From contig CAYLRW010000006.1 of NCBI GenBank assembly GCA_964386405.1, positions 1 to 38,946 of the forward strand: a stretch of 38,946 bases of DNA, given 5' to 3'. This stretch comes from RZYP01 sp964386405. Its GTDB lineage: Bacteria > Bacillota > Negativicutes > Acidaminococcales > Acidaminococcaceae. Position 1 is the stretch's first letter. Every line of letters starts with the position of its first letter. Shown piece by piece: positions 26,161-33,744 of this stretch. The notes below the pieces were generated by a model. It ran no database searches. It saw nothing but the letters and a program-made list of their open reading frames with translations, and had not been told where the DNA came from. A program made the position numbers and the translations under genes.

Positions 26161-27453
26161 TCATACCTTTGCTATTTGCCCACCTAAAGCCGCAAAGTCC
26201 TCCCAAAATTTGGGATAGGATTTTCTGACGCTTTCAGCGCCATGAACAACAACTTCACTTTGACATTTGCAGCTTGCTATAGCAAGAGACATCGCAATTC
26301 GGTGATCATTCCAGCATTCAACTTCGCCGCCAGTCAAAAATTGCCTGCCTTTTATTATTAAGCCATCGGTAAGCTCAGTTATGTCTGCGCCAAGCTTGCC
26401 AAGTTCTGTAGTCACAGCCTGTAGGCGATCACATTCTTTGATCCGCAGCCTGCCGGCGTTGATTATTTCTGTTGTGCCTTCACTGACAGCCGCCAAAACT
26501 GCTAGCACAGGTATAATATCTGGACAATTCGCAGCGTCAATGATTGTGGCTTTTGTTGCCGTTAAAGACGACGTTACCGCCAGATTTAATTCATCAAGCT
26601 TAAGTTGAGCACCCATTGCCGCCAGAATATCAATAATCGCTTTGTCGCCCTGCAGCGAGGACAAGGTCAGTCCTACACAATCAATGGGCCCGCCAAAAAC
26701 ACCTGCAACAAGCCAAAAAGCAGCTTGGGAATAGTCACCTTCGACTACCGACTCCCGACTGATATATTGCTGCCCGCCACGAATGCGATAACACAGATAA
26801 TTCTCGTGTTCAATTTCAATACCGTATTTTGCGAGGCAGGAAAGTGTAAGCTCGACATAGCTTTGTGATTCCAGCGGTGAAGTTATGGTAATCACTGAAT
26901 CTCCTGCAAGAAGCGGTAAAGCAAATAAAAGTCCGCTGATAAATTGCGAGCTGACGTTGCCCGGTAATTCAAAACTACCGGCAGTCAGTTTGCCTTGCAG
27001 CTTCAAAGGCAACTCACCAGACCGTGCAGTCGTATAGGCAAATCCTTGTTTAGTAAAAATATCATAATAAGCATCAAGCGGTCTGGAAACAAGCTTGCCA
27101 TGTCCTCTGAAGGATACTTCCTCACCGCAAAGAGCTGCTATGGGTATCATGAAGCGCAAAGTTGAGCCAGATTCCCCGCAGTCTATTTCTTTATTGACTA
27201 CCCGCAGAATGCCGCCTTCAATCTTGAAAGCCGTCCTGCCTGGATATTTTGAGGTTACCTTAGTAATTTTGGTACCCAGAGCTTCTAAAGCACGGCAAGT
27301 CGCTTCCATGTCTGCTGACATGCTGATGTTATCAACAATAGATGTTCCTTCCGCTAAGGCAGCGCAGATTATTTCCCTGTGCCCCATACTTTTGGAGGAA
27401 GGAATACAAACCTTGCCGGCGAGAGGAGTTGGTTTTATATGTATAGTGTCCAT
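26161..27453 (-). CDS. aroA: 3-phosphoshikimate 1-carboxyvinyltransferase (EPSP synthase)
   Basis: Transfers enolpyruvyl from PEP to shikimate-3-phosphate. The 430-residue product has IPSSKSMGHREIICAALAEG at the N terminus with the conserved Lys and Ser, CGESGSTLRFMIPIAAL, VEGDYSQAAFWL, CPDIIPVLAVLAA, RIKECDRL, and NDHRIAMSLAIA. These match the family, with an Arg/Lys set for PEP binding. It starts nine bases after aroB. Confidence 0.96.
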   Translation of the reverse strand: MDTIHIKPTPLAGKVCIPSSKSMGHREIICAALAEGTSIVDNISMSADMEATCRALEALGTKITKVTSKYPGRTAFKIEGGILRVVNKEIDCGESGSTLRFMIPIAALCGEEVSFRGHGKLVSRPLDAYYDIFTKQGFAYTTARSGELPLKLQGKLTAGSFELPGNVSSQFISGLLFALPLLAGDSVITITSPLESQSYVELTLSCLAKYGIEIEHENYLCYRIRGGQQYISRESVVEGDYSQAAFWLVAGVFGGPIDCVGLTLSSLQGDKAIIDILAAMGAQLKLDELNLAVTSSLTATKATIIDAANCPDIIPVLAVLAAVSEGTTEIINAGRLRIKECDRLQAVTTELGKLGADITELTDGLIIKGRQFLTGGEVECWNDHRIAMSLAIASCKCQSEVVVHGAESVRKSYPKFWEDFAALGGQIAKV

Positions 27454-27462
27454 AGCTTACTC

Positions 27463-28524
27463 CTATCTTATATAAGATGCCAATTCTTCACACGGTATTT
27501 TCATTAATCTTGCCTGACCAATCTTATCTAAGACAATAAGGGTTATGGTTCCGCCCTTTTTCTTTTTATCCAAGGCAATAGTTCTCAGTACTTCGTCTTT
27601 TGCCATAACCGCTTCCGTTGGCAAGCCATAACGCTTTAAAACTTCCCTGATCAACTTGGCAGAACCCTTTGCCGTAATACCCAATTGTTCGGTCTGCTCA
27701 GTCAAAGCAACCATGCCGATACCCACACCTTCTCCATGAGTGAAGGTTTCGTAATTAAAGTATTTCTCCACCGCATGTCCGATAGTATGTCCGAAATTCA
27801 ATAACATGCGTTCGCCTGTGTCAAATTCATCCATTTCCACTATGCGTGCTTTAATGGAACAGCATTCTTGGATAATCGCTTCAATCTCTGACAAAAGCTC
27901 TTCATCGTCTTTTATGTGCTGCAATTTGGCAAAAAGGCCGGAACTACGAATACAGCCATACTTTATCGCCTCCGCCAAACCATCGTGCAAATAACGCTTA
28001 GGCAAAGTGCCAAGCAGATCCGGATCAATAAATACGCCAAGTGGCTGATAAAAACTGCCAACAAGATTTTTGCCGGCCGGCAGGTCAACCGCTACTTTAC
28101 CGCCCACACTGCTGTCTATCTGCGCCAGCAAAGAAGTCGGGACCTGGATAAAATCAATGCCGCGCAAGAAGGTAGCAGCCGCAAAACCGCCAAGGTCGCC
28201 CGGAACACCACCGCCAAAAGTAATGACCAAGTCACTTCTGGTCATCCCAAAAGCTGCCATCTGTGCAAAGACATCACTAAGGGTTCCCAGTGTCTTACTC
28301 TTTTCTCCCGGTTCGATCACAATCCTGCTGACACTGAAAGCTGCATCTTCCAAGGCCTTCTGTATGCTTTGGCCATACAAGGCATCCACATTAGCGTCTG
28401 TAATAACTGCGACTTTGTCAGCCTTAGAAAGCAATCTTGCTTCGCTGCCGATTTTTGCCAGTAGTCCTCTTGCAATTTTTATGTCATAACTTCTTTTTCC
28501 CAGATTAACTTTAACTTCATCCAT
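27463..28524 (-). CDS. aroB: 3-dehydroquinate synthase
   Basis: NAD- and metal-dependent cyclisation of DAHP to 3-dehydroquinate, second step of the pathway. The 353-residue product has ITFGGGVPGDLGGFAAATFL, PTSLLAQIDSSVGGKVAVD, KNLVGSFYQP, and LNFGHTIGHAVE, with the zinc-ligand Glu and His residues. The start is the ATG at 28522-28524, which overlaps the tyrA stop codon by eight bases and has AGGAAGG ten bases ahead; a GTG at 28554 lies further inside tyrA. Confidence 0.95.
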   Translation of the reverse strand: MDEVKVNLGKRSYDIKIARGLLAKIGSEARLLSKADKVAVITDANVDALYGQSIQKALEDAAFSVSRIVIEPGEKSKTLGTLSDVFAQMAAFGMTRSDLVITFGGGVPGDLGGFAAATFLRGIDFIQVPTSLLAQIDSSVGGKVAVDLPAGKNLVGSFYQPLGVFIDPDLLGTLPKRYLHDGLAEAIKYGCIRSSGLFAKLQHIKDDEELLSEIEAIIQECCSIKARIVEMDEFDTGERMLLNFGHTIGHAVEKYFNYETFTHGEGVGIGMVALTEQTEQLGITAKGSAKLIREVLKRYGLPTEAVMAKDEVLRTIALDKKKKGGTITLIVLDKIGQARLMKIPCEELASYIR

Positions 28525-29401
28525 GATATAAGGCCTTCCTTTTGCTGGCTGCACTTTGCATCATTAGTTTGAGAGTTTCCGCGTCGCCCTTTTCCAAAGC
28601 CTCTGTCCAGCGTGCCAATTGTTCCTGAAAACTCTTTATTTCCGCCAGCACGTTTTCTCTGTTATACAGAAAGAGGTCTGTCCATAATTCCGCATTAATA
28701 TCGGCAACCCGCGTCGCATCTCTGAAACTGCCGGCAATAAAACACTTTGTTTCGTCATTCATTGACTTGCTGTTGACCAGCGAAACAGCGAGCAAATGCG
28801 GCAGATTGCTAGTGTAGGCAATTATCCTGTCATGCTGCTGGCGAGAAACTTCAACCACCCGCTTGCAGCCGAGAGTTTGGGCAAACTTCTTAAGCCAGTT
28901 TATATTGTCTTGATGATTGCCCGGTCTCGGCACAACAATATAGTTGGCACCGTCAAAAATTTCTGCAGCAGATTGACTAAAGCCCCTTCCTTCTCTTCCT
29001 GCCATCGGATGTCCGGCAACGAAATCCATGTCAGCGCTTAGTAACTCATCAATGCCTTCTATTATATCGCCCTTGATGCCAGCAGCATCAGTAAGCAGAA
29101 CACCAGTTTTAAAATATTGAACATTTTTCTTCACAAAATCATAAATAACAGCGGGATAAACCGCAAAAATAATCACATCAGCTTCTTGCAAAGATTCATC
29201 AGGCACTGAACAGGTTGCATCAATAACGTCCTCTTTCAAAGCCTGCCCTAATACATTCTTGTCGGAATCAACTCCAATAATCTTCTTAACACCTAAGCGG
29301 CGGAGTGCCTTGGCATACGAGCCGCCAATCAAACCCAAGCCGACAATGCAAAATACTGTGTCTTTTAATTCTTTATCCATGCTACTAAACCTACCAATCA
29401 A
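28517..29401 (-). CDS. tyrA: Prephenate dehydrogenase
   Basis: NAD-dependent oxidative decarboxylation of prephenate to 4-hydroxyphenylpyruvate, the tyrosine branch. It shows the Rossmann motif CIVGLGLIGGSYAKALRR, VLLTDAAGIKGDI, VAGHPMAGREGRGFSQS, and NLPHLLAVSL. I place the start at TTG 29401, six bases after GAGGTG. Alternatives are the GTG at 29410, too close to that site, and the ATG at 29380, which has only a weak one. About 294 residues, without an ACT domain. It opens the tyrA-aroB coupled pair. Confidence 0.9.
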   Translation of the reverse strand: MIGRFSSMDKELKDTVFCIVGLGLIGGSYAKALRRLGVKKIIGVDSDKNVLGQALKEDVIDATCSVPDESLQEADVIIFAVYPAVIYDFVKKNVQYFKTGVLLTDAAGIKGDIIEGIDELLSADMDFVAGHPMAGREGRGFSQSAAEIFDGANYIVVPRPGNHQDNINWLKKFAQTLGCKRVVEVSRQQHDRIIAYTSNLPHLLAVSLVNSKSMNDETKCFIAGSFRDATRVADINAELWTDLFLYNRENVLAEIKSFQEQLARWTEALEKGDAETLKLMMQSAASKRKALYHG

Positions 29402-29469
29402 AAAACTCACCTCATTGTTCTTTTTTTAAGTTAATGCCTACAATTCTACAATCCTACGCTGCTACATTC

Positions 29470-29498
29470 ATTATAACCTAAAAAGACTGCGGTGAAAA
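29470..29498 (-). promoter_or_regulatory. Possible internal promoter before tyrA
   Basis: Minus strand TATAAT (29470-29475) with TTTTCA (29493-29498) at 17 bases, inside the 107-base gap between the second DAHP synthase gene and tyrA. The -35 box is weak. It could let tyrA-aroQ be read independently of the attenuator upstream. Confidence 0.4.
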
Positions 29499-29517
29499 TT
29501 TTATCCTGATTGCCATC

Positions 29518-30531
29518 TTATAATTCCCTTCCAACAATCTTCGCAATTTCCTTTAAGTCCTTCATCAAATTCGCAAAACGCTCCGGTTTCAAGGATTGAG
29601 CGCCATCACACCATGCATTTTCCGGGTCATTATGCACTTCTATCATCAATCCATCGGCACCTACGGCAACAGCAGCCTTGGCAAGCGGTTCAACCATCCA
29701 CCACATACCGGCAGCATGGCTTGGGTCAACAAGAACAGGTAGATGACTCAACTTCTTTACTGCAGGAATAGCGCTTAAATCCAAGGTGTTACGCGTGTAA
29801 GTTTCATAAGTACGAATGCCGCGTTCGCACAGAATAACATTTTCGTTACCGCCAGCCATAATGTATTCAGCTGACATTATCCATTCTTCAATAGTAGCAG
29901 ACAGGCCTCTTTTGAGCAAAATAGGGGTCTGTATCTTGCCTAACTCTTTCAGCAATTCAAAATTTTGCATATTACGTGCGCCGACTTGAATCAAATCAAC
30001 ATCTTCCGCAAATCTTTCAATTTTATCCGCAGACATGATTTCTGTTACTATCGGCAGTCCGTTGGCCTCACCGGCAGCCTTCAGCATATCCAAACCCTTT
30101 TCCTTCAATCCTTGGAAAGAGTACGGAGAGGTACGAGGTTTGAAAGCGCCGCCGCGCAACAGTGTGGCACCAGCTTCTTTGACCGATTTTGCTACCGAAT
30201 TCATCTGTTCATCGGTCTCGATAGAACAAGGCCCGGCGATAACCGCCAGTTTTTTGCCGCCGATTGGCACACCGCTGACATCAACAATAGAATTTTCCGG
30301 ATGAAACATCCGATTAGCTCTTTTGAAAGGTTCCTGCACGCGCATAACTTTTTCCACATAATCGTTTACGGTGATGCGCTTGGGGTCAAAAGCGCTGGTA
30401 TCACCTATAACACCCAAAATAGTCACGTTAACGCCGACTATCTCATTAATCTGGAAGCCTTCCCGCAAAAGCATATCTTTCAGTTTCCTGCATTCAGCTT
30501 CCGGCGCTCCGGGTTTCAATACTATAATCAT
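29518..30531 (-). CDS. aroF: DAHP synthase, type I-beta, copy 2
   Basis: Condenses PEP and erythrose-4-phosphate to DAHP, the entry step of aromatic synthesis. The 337-residue product has an N-terminal ferredoxin-like domain (residues about 1-70) and then the (beta/alpha)8 barrel: AVIAGPCSIET, LRGGAFKPRTSPYSFQG, LIQVGARNMQNFELL, LLKRG, and DPSHAAG. It is of the beta group related to KDO8P synthase, as in Thermotoga and Bacillus. It is a tandem paralogue of the next gene upstream: about 92% identical from residue 49 on, but only about half identical over residues 1-48 by my count. AGGAG is ten bases before the ATG. The ferredoxin-like domain mediates Tyr/Phe inhibition in Thermotoga. Confidence 0.95.
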   Translation of the reverse strand: MIIVLKPGAPEAECRKLKDMLLREGFQINEIVGVNVTILGVIGDTSAFDPKRITVNDYVEKVMRVQEPFKRANRMFHPENSIVDVSGVPIGGKKLAVIAGPCSIETDEQMNSVAKSVKEAGATLLRGGAFKPRTSPYSFQGLKEKGLDMLKAAGEANGLPIVTEIMSADKIERFAEDVDLIQVGARNMQNFELLKELGKIQTPILLKRGLSATIEEWIMSAEYIMAGGNENVILCERGIRTYETYTRNTLDLSAIPAVKKLSHLPVLVDPSHAAGMWWMVEPLAKAAVAVGADGLMIEVHNDPENAWCDGAQSLKPERFANLMKDLKEIAKIVGREL

Positions 30532-30589
30532 AATCTGTTTCTCCTCTGCGTAGATATTTTTATATTTTTACAGCTTTGAAAACGGAGTA

Positions 30590-31603
30590 TTACAATTCTC
30601 TGCCAACAATCGGGGCTATATTTTTCAAATCTTGCATCAAGTTTGCAAAGCGTTCTGGTTTCAAAGATTGAGCACCATCGCACCATGCATTTTCCGGATC
30701 GTTATGCACTTCTATCATGAGACCATCTGCACCTACGGCAATAGCTGCCTTGGCAAGTGGCTCAACCATCCACCACATACCGGCAGCGTGGCTAGGATCC
30801 ACGATGACTGGCAAATGACTTAATTTTTTGACTGCCGGAATTGCGCTCAAATCCAAGGTATTGCGGGTATATGTTTCATAGGTACGGATGCCGCGTTCGC
30901 ACAAAATAACATTTTCGTTACCACCTGCCATAATGTATTCTGCCGACATAATCCATTCTTCAATCGTTGCTGCCAAACCTCTTTTAAGCAGAATAGGTAC
31001 CCGCGTCTTGCCCAGTTCTTTCAGCAATTCAAAATTCTGCATATTACGTGCGCCAACTTGGATCAAATCAACCTTGCCCACAAATTCATCAATTTTGTCC
31101 GCAGACATTATTTCTGTTACTATCGGCAAGCCATTCTTCGCACCTGCCTCGCCAAGCATATCCAGACCTTTTTCTTTTAAACCTTGGAAAGAGTACGGAG
31201 AGGTGCGAGGTTTGAAAGCGCCGCCGCGTAAGAGTGCTGCACCGGCTTCTTTGACGGATTTAGCTACAGAATTCATCTGTTCATCAGTTTCAATAGAGCA
31301 AGGCCCGGCGATTACCGCTAATTTCTTACCACCAATTGCTACTCCTCCAACATTTACAATCGTATTTTCCGGATGGAACATGCGATTGGCGCGTTTGAAG
31401 GGTTCCTGCACACGCATTACTTTCTCCACATAATCATTAACAGTAATACGCTTAGGATCTATCATGCTGGTGTCGCCAACAACACCAAGGATACAGTAAT
31501 TCAGACCTTTACTCACATTAATGTAAAAACCCTGCTTTTCCAAACTTTCCTGAACTTTTTTCGCTTCTGCATCTGGTGTTCCTGGTTTCATTACGATAAT
31601 CAT
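30590..31603 (-). CDS. aroF: DAHP synthase, type I-beta, copy 1
   Basis: First structural gene of the aromatic operon, same reaction and architecture as copy 2 and also 337 residues. The barrel motifs AVIAGPCSIET, LRGGAFKPRTSPYSFQG, VGARNMQNFELL and VDPSHAAGMWWM are intact, so both copies should be active. Its N-terminal domain differs from copy 2 (for example ESLEKQGFYINVSKGLNY against DMLLREGFQINEIVGVNV). AAGGTGA is seven bases before the ATG. It lies directly downstream of the leader peptide and terminator described below, so it is the first gene under attenuation. Confidence 0.95.
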   Translation of the reverse strand: MIIVMKPGTPDAEAKKVQESLEKQGFYINVSKGLNYCILGVVGDTSMIDPKRITVNDYVEKVMRVQEPFKRANRMFHPENTIVNVGGVAIGGKKLAVIAGPCSIETDEQMNSVAKSVKEAGAALLRGGAFKPRTSPYSFQGLKEKGLDMLGEAGAKNGLPIVTEIMSADKIDEFVGKVDLIQVGARNMQNFELLKELGKTRVPILLKRGLAATIEEWIMSAEYIMAGGNENVILCERGIRTYETYTRNTLDLSAIPAVKKLSHLPVIVDPSHAAGMWWMVEPLAKAAIAVGADGLMIEVHNDPENAWCDGAQSLKPERFANLMQDLKNIAPIVGREL

Positions 31604-31668
31604 GCTAACATCACCTTTTCCCTTATATTTTCATTTTTTAAAATACCCAATTCTTTATTTTGAACAAA

Positions 31669-31698
31669 TAAAAAAGCAGGCTCCGTAAAAGAGCCTGC
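31669..31698 (-). terminator. Attenuator terminator in the aro leader
   Basis: GCAGGCTC (31676-31683) and GAGCCTGC (31691-31698) form a perfect eight-base stem with a seven-base loop. On the minus strand TTTTTT follows. It lies 39 bases after the leader peptide stop and 65 bases before the first DAHP synthase gene, so transcription of the operon must pass it. Confidence 0.92.
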
Positions 31699-31704
31699 CC
31701 GATG

Positions 31705-31912
31705 ACAACATCAAATATCAGGAATTAATATTCATCGCTACCTTTTTCGGCCTCTATTCACGCTAATTGAGCTATTCAGTTGATCGCATGCAAAATACCA
31801 AGTGCTAAAATAATAGCCTTGGTTAAAAGTAAACGCGTATTCAACTGCCCAATTTTGCATTAAGTTAGATTTCATTATGTAGCCGCCTGTTGTTTAATTT
31901 TCTAGATTAATT
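31705..31912 (-). promoter_or_regulatory. Aromatic attenuator leader RNA
   Basis: The transcript segment from the expected start (about 31912) to the terminator. It contains the leader peptide gene and several helices: a hairpin at 31797-31823 (ACCAAG/CTTGGT plus GCTA/TAGC) over Tyr-Tyr-Phe codons, an outer nine-base stem ATGCAAAAT (31788-31796) with 31852-31860, and a competing stem CAGTTGA (31777-31783) with 31841-31847, which cannot nest with the former. A six-base helix TCATCG (31732-31737) with CGATGA (31700-31705) sits between the stop codon and the terminator. There is no T-box core (TGGNACC) here. Confidence 0.75.
31738..31875 (-). CDS. Aromatic-rich leader peptide of the shikimate operon
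   Basis: A 45-codon ORF on the minus strand, ATG at 31873-31875 and TAG at 31738-31740. AGGCGG (31883-31888) lies seven bases before the ATG. Residues 9-28 read WAVEYAFTFNQGYYFSTWYF: ten aromatic residues in twenty, namely Trp 9 and 26, Tyr 13, 21, 22 and 27, and Phe 15, 17, 23 and 28. The C terminus (NRGRKR) is basic and not otherwise remarkable. The ORF lies between a consensus promoter and an intrinsic terminator, in front of an operon making all three aromatic amino acids. By analogy with trpL and pheL of enterobacteria, ribosome stalling at Phe, Tyr or Trp codons should decide between antitermination and termination. It has no recognisable domain and is most simply a sensor rather than a functional protein. 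Confidence 0.88.
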   Translation of the reverse strand: MKSNLMQNWAVEYAFTFNQGYYFSTWYFACDQLNSSISVNRGRKR

Positions 31913-31918
31913 GTCGTT

Positions 31919-31947
31919 ATCTTACCTTGCACCAGTAGACTTGTCAA
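31919..31947 (-). promoter_or_regulatory. Promoter of the aromatic operon
   Basis: Minus strand TTGACA (31942-31947), 17-base spacer, TAAGAT (31919-31924). The expected start lies about 37 bases before the leader peptide ATG. Confidence 0.85.
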
Positions 31948-32028
31948 GGAAAATATTTACACTTTTAACAACTTTTTATGCAATGTAAACAATATTACAT
32001 TATTATGGTTTCTTAAAAACCTCTCTTT

Positions 32029-32763
32029 TCATATAATACCGCTGACCAAAGTAACGAAAGCACTGGCAAAAACAGTGCCAATGACCAGACGTTTAAAAAG
32101 AACCGCGTTAATTTTATAAAATAGCCTCTCTCCCAAAGCCCAGCCAACTACCATTGCCGGAATGGATAATAAGGTTATATTGATCATTTCCGCAGGATGA
32201 AAAGAACCCCAAAAGTAGCTCAGCATTAAAGTACCAGCATTGCCAAGAAGGAAAAATCTCACTAAATTTGCTCTCATCAATTCTTTCGGCAGATTTTCGT
32301 TAAGATAATAGCAGACTATCGGCGGTCCGTTTAACCCGGCGGTTGCACCGCAAAACCCGCTAACAAAACCATAACCCAGTTGTGCCAAACGTTTATGCAC
32401 CAACTGAAATTTAAAATTTTTGATTAACGCAGCCGTTGCCAAAAGCAAACTCAACCCTATAACAATTTTGACAGAGTTGACACTGGCTATTTTCAGAAAA
32501 TACGCTCCCGGCAATGCCCCCAGCAAACTGCCGACAAACAAAGGTATGACTTGACCTAGATTGCCAGCTTTCCAAGTTTTGACAAGCATGATTGATTTCA
32601 TGAACATGCCACTGAACAAAAGGAAGATAACTGCGTCCTTGGGTCCCATGACAAAAGTAAGAAAAGGAGCAGCTACAAGCGCAAAGCCAAAACCAGTAAC
32701 TGCCTGAATGAGGCTGGCTGCAAAAATAATCATTGAAATTGTTAAAATAAATTGAACATCCAA
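32029..32763 (-). CDS. TauE/SafE (TSUP) family membrane permease
   Basis: A 244-residue polytopic membrane protein of the TSUP family, members of which export sulfite, sulfoacetate or related organic anions. The duplicated family pattern is visible: an N-terminal half starting LIQAVTGFGFALVAAPFLTF and a C-terminal half starting GYGFVSGFCGATAGLNGPPIVCYYL. I count about seven to eight hydrophobic segments. The start is probably the TTG at 32761-32763, with a distant GGAAGGGGA; a Met at codon 11 is the alternative. It is a single gene, divergent from mrp. The substrate is unknown. The 80 bases between its stop codon and the aro promoter (31948-32028) show no convincing terminator. Confidence 0.85.
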   Translation of the reverse strand: MDVQFILTISMIIFAASLIQAVTGFGFALVAAPFLTFVMGPKDAVIFLLFSGMFMKSIMLVKTWKAGNLGQVIPLFVGSLLGALPGAYFLKIASVNSVKIVIGLSLLLATAALIKNFKFQLVHKRLAQLGYGFVSGFCGATAGLNGPPIVCYYLNENLPKELMRANLVRFFLLGNAGTLMLSYFWGSFHPAEMINITLLSIPAMVVGWALGERLFYKINAVLFKRLVIGTVFASAFVTLVSGII

Positions 32764-32821
32764 AGTTGCTTCTGTCCCCTTCCAGGCAGATTTTATACTA
32801 TTCTAAGCTTAATTCTTATAA

Positions 32822-32850
32822 TTGACAAGGTAATATAATAAAGATATATT
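32822..32850 (+). promoter_or_regulatory. Promoter of the Mrp/NBP35 gene
   Basis: TTGACA (32822-32827), 17 bases, TATATT (32845-32850), 40 bases before the ATG. Confidence 0.8.
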
Positions 32851-32889
32851 AGGTAGTATGCCAAACAATTATATTTCGGGAGTGATACT

Positions 32890-33738
32890 ATGAGCTGTGA
32901 TAAAAACTGTGAAACTTGCTCAACAAGCGATAATTGCAATGACAAGGCACTTAATGAACAAGACTACAAAATTAATGCCTTCCTCGGTAACGTAAAACAT
33001 AAATTAATGGTAATGAGCGGCAAAGGCGGCGTCGGCAAAAGCACTGTAGCCGCTAATCTTGCTATCGCACTTAGCGAAAAAGGTTATAGTGTTGGTTTAC
33101 TGGATGTTGATCTTCACGGTCCAAGTATAGCCGGTATTTTAGGTTTGACCGGTATCCCCTTAAACGCTGATGGCGATCAACTGCTCCCTTATCAATACAA
33201 TGAAAATTTGCAGGTTATGAGTGTACAGGGTCTTTTAGCTGATCCAGATGATGCCTTAATCTGGCGTGGTCCTTTAAAGATCGGTGTGATAAGACAATTT
33301 TTGGCAGATACAAAATGGGCTGATCTTGACTATCTGATTATCGACTGCCCTCCTGGAACCGGTGATGAACCGCTCACAATCATTCAGACCATCAAAGATG
33401 CGCAGGCAGTAATTGTAACTACCCCACAAGAGGTTTCATTGGCAGATGTGCGTAAATCAATCAATTTCTGTCAGCAGGCGCAGCTTGCTATTCTTGGTAT
33501 CGTTGAAAATATGAGTGGTTTTGTCTGCCCAGATTGCGGTACAGTCCATAACATCTTTAAGAGCGGTGGCGGCGCTAAACTGGCAGCTGAACGCAACATA
33601 AACTTTCTTGGCAAGCTGCCAATCGACCCACAAGTCGTAGACAGCGAAGATGCCGGTAATCCTACAGCAGCTATAAGCTTACAAACAAAAGAGGCACTGA
33701 AAACTATGGTAAATAATATCATAGAAAAGGTAAAATAA
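32890..33738 (+). CDS. Mrp/NBP35-family P-loop ATPase (Fe-S cluster carrier)
   Basis: A 282-residue member of the MinD/Mrp/ApbC ATPases that bind and transfer Fe-S clusters. The N terminus is cysteine-rich (SCDKNCETCSTSDNC), resembling the NBP35 cluster motif. The deviant Walker A is MSGKGGVGKSTVAANLA, Walker B region LLDVDLHGPSI and DYLIIDCPPGTGDEP. Near the C terminus FVCPDCG supplies the CxxC used for bridging-cluster binding in the dimer. GGGAGTG lies upstream of the ATG. It stands alone, so the client proteins are not indicated by context. Confidence 0.93.
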   Translation: MSCDKNCETCSTSDNCNDKALNEQDYKINAFLGNVKHKLMVMSGKGGVGKSTVAANLAIALSEKGYSVGLLDVDLHGPSIAGILGLTGIPLNADGDQLLPYQYNENLQVMSVQGLLADPDDALIWRGPLKIGVIRQFLADTKWADLDYLIIDCPPGTGDEPLTIIQTIKDAQAVIVTTPQEVSLADVRKSINFCQQAQLAILGIVENMSGFVCPDCGTVHNIFKSGGGAKLAAERNINFLGKLPIDPQVVDSEDAGNPTAAISLQTKEALKTMVNNIIEKVK

Positions 33739-33744
33739 AAAAGC

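Noticed and set aside
29480..29521. Short ORF after aroF copy 2 (ATGGCAATCAGG...) as a second leader peptide
   Set aside because: About a dozen codons with no aromatic enrichment beyond two Phe, no ribosome site, and overlapping the preceding stop region; no terminator follows.
29518..31603. DAHP synthase duplication as an assembly artefact
   Set aside because: The copies differ at many synonymous sites and in the N-terminal domain, and have different flanks and ribosome sites; a genuine paralogue pair.
31604..31912. T-box in front of the DAHP synthase genes
   Set aside because: No TGGNACC core, no stem I apical motif and no antiterminator of the T-box type; the leader is explained by the peptide ORF and a simple terminator.
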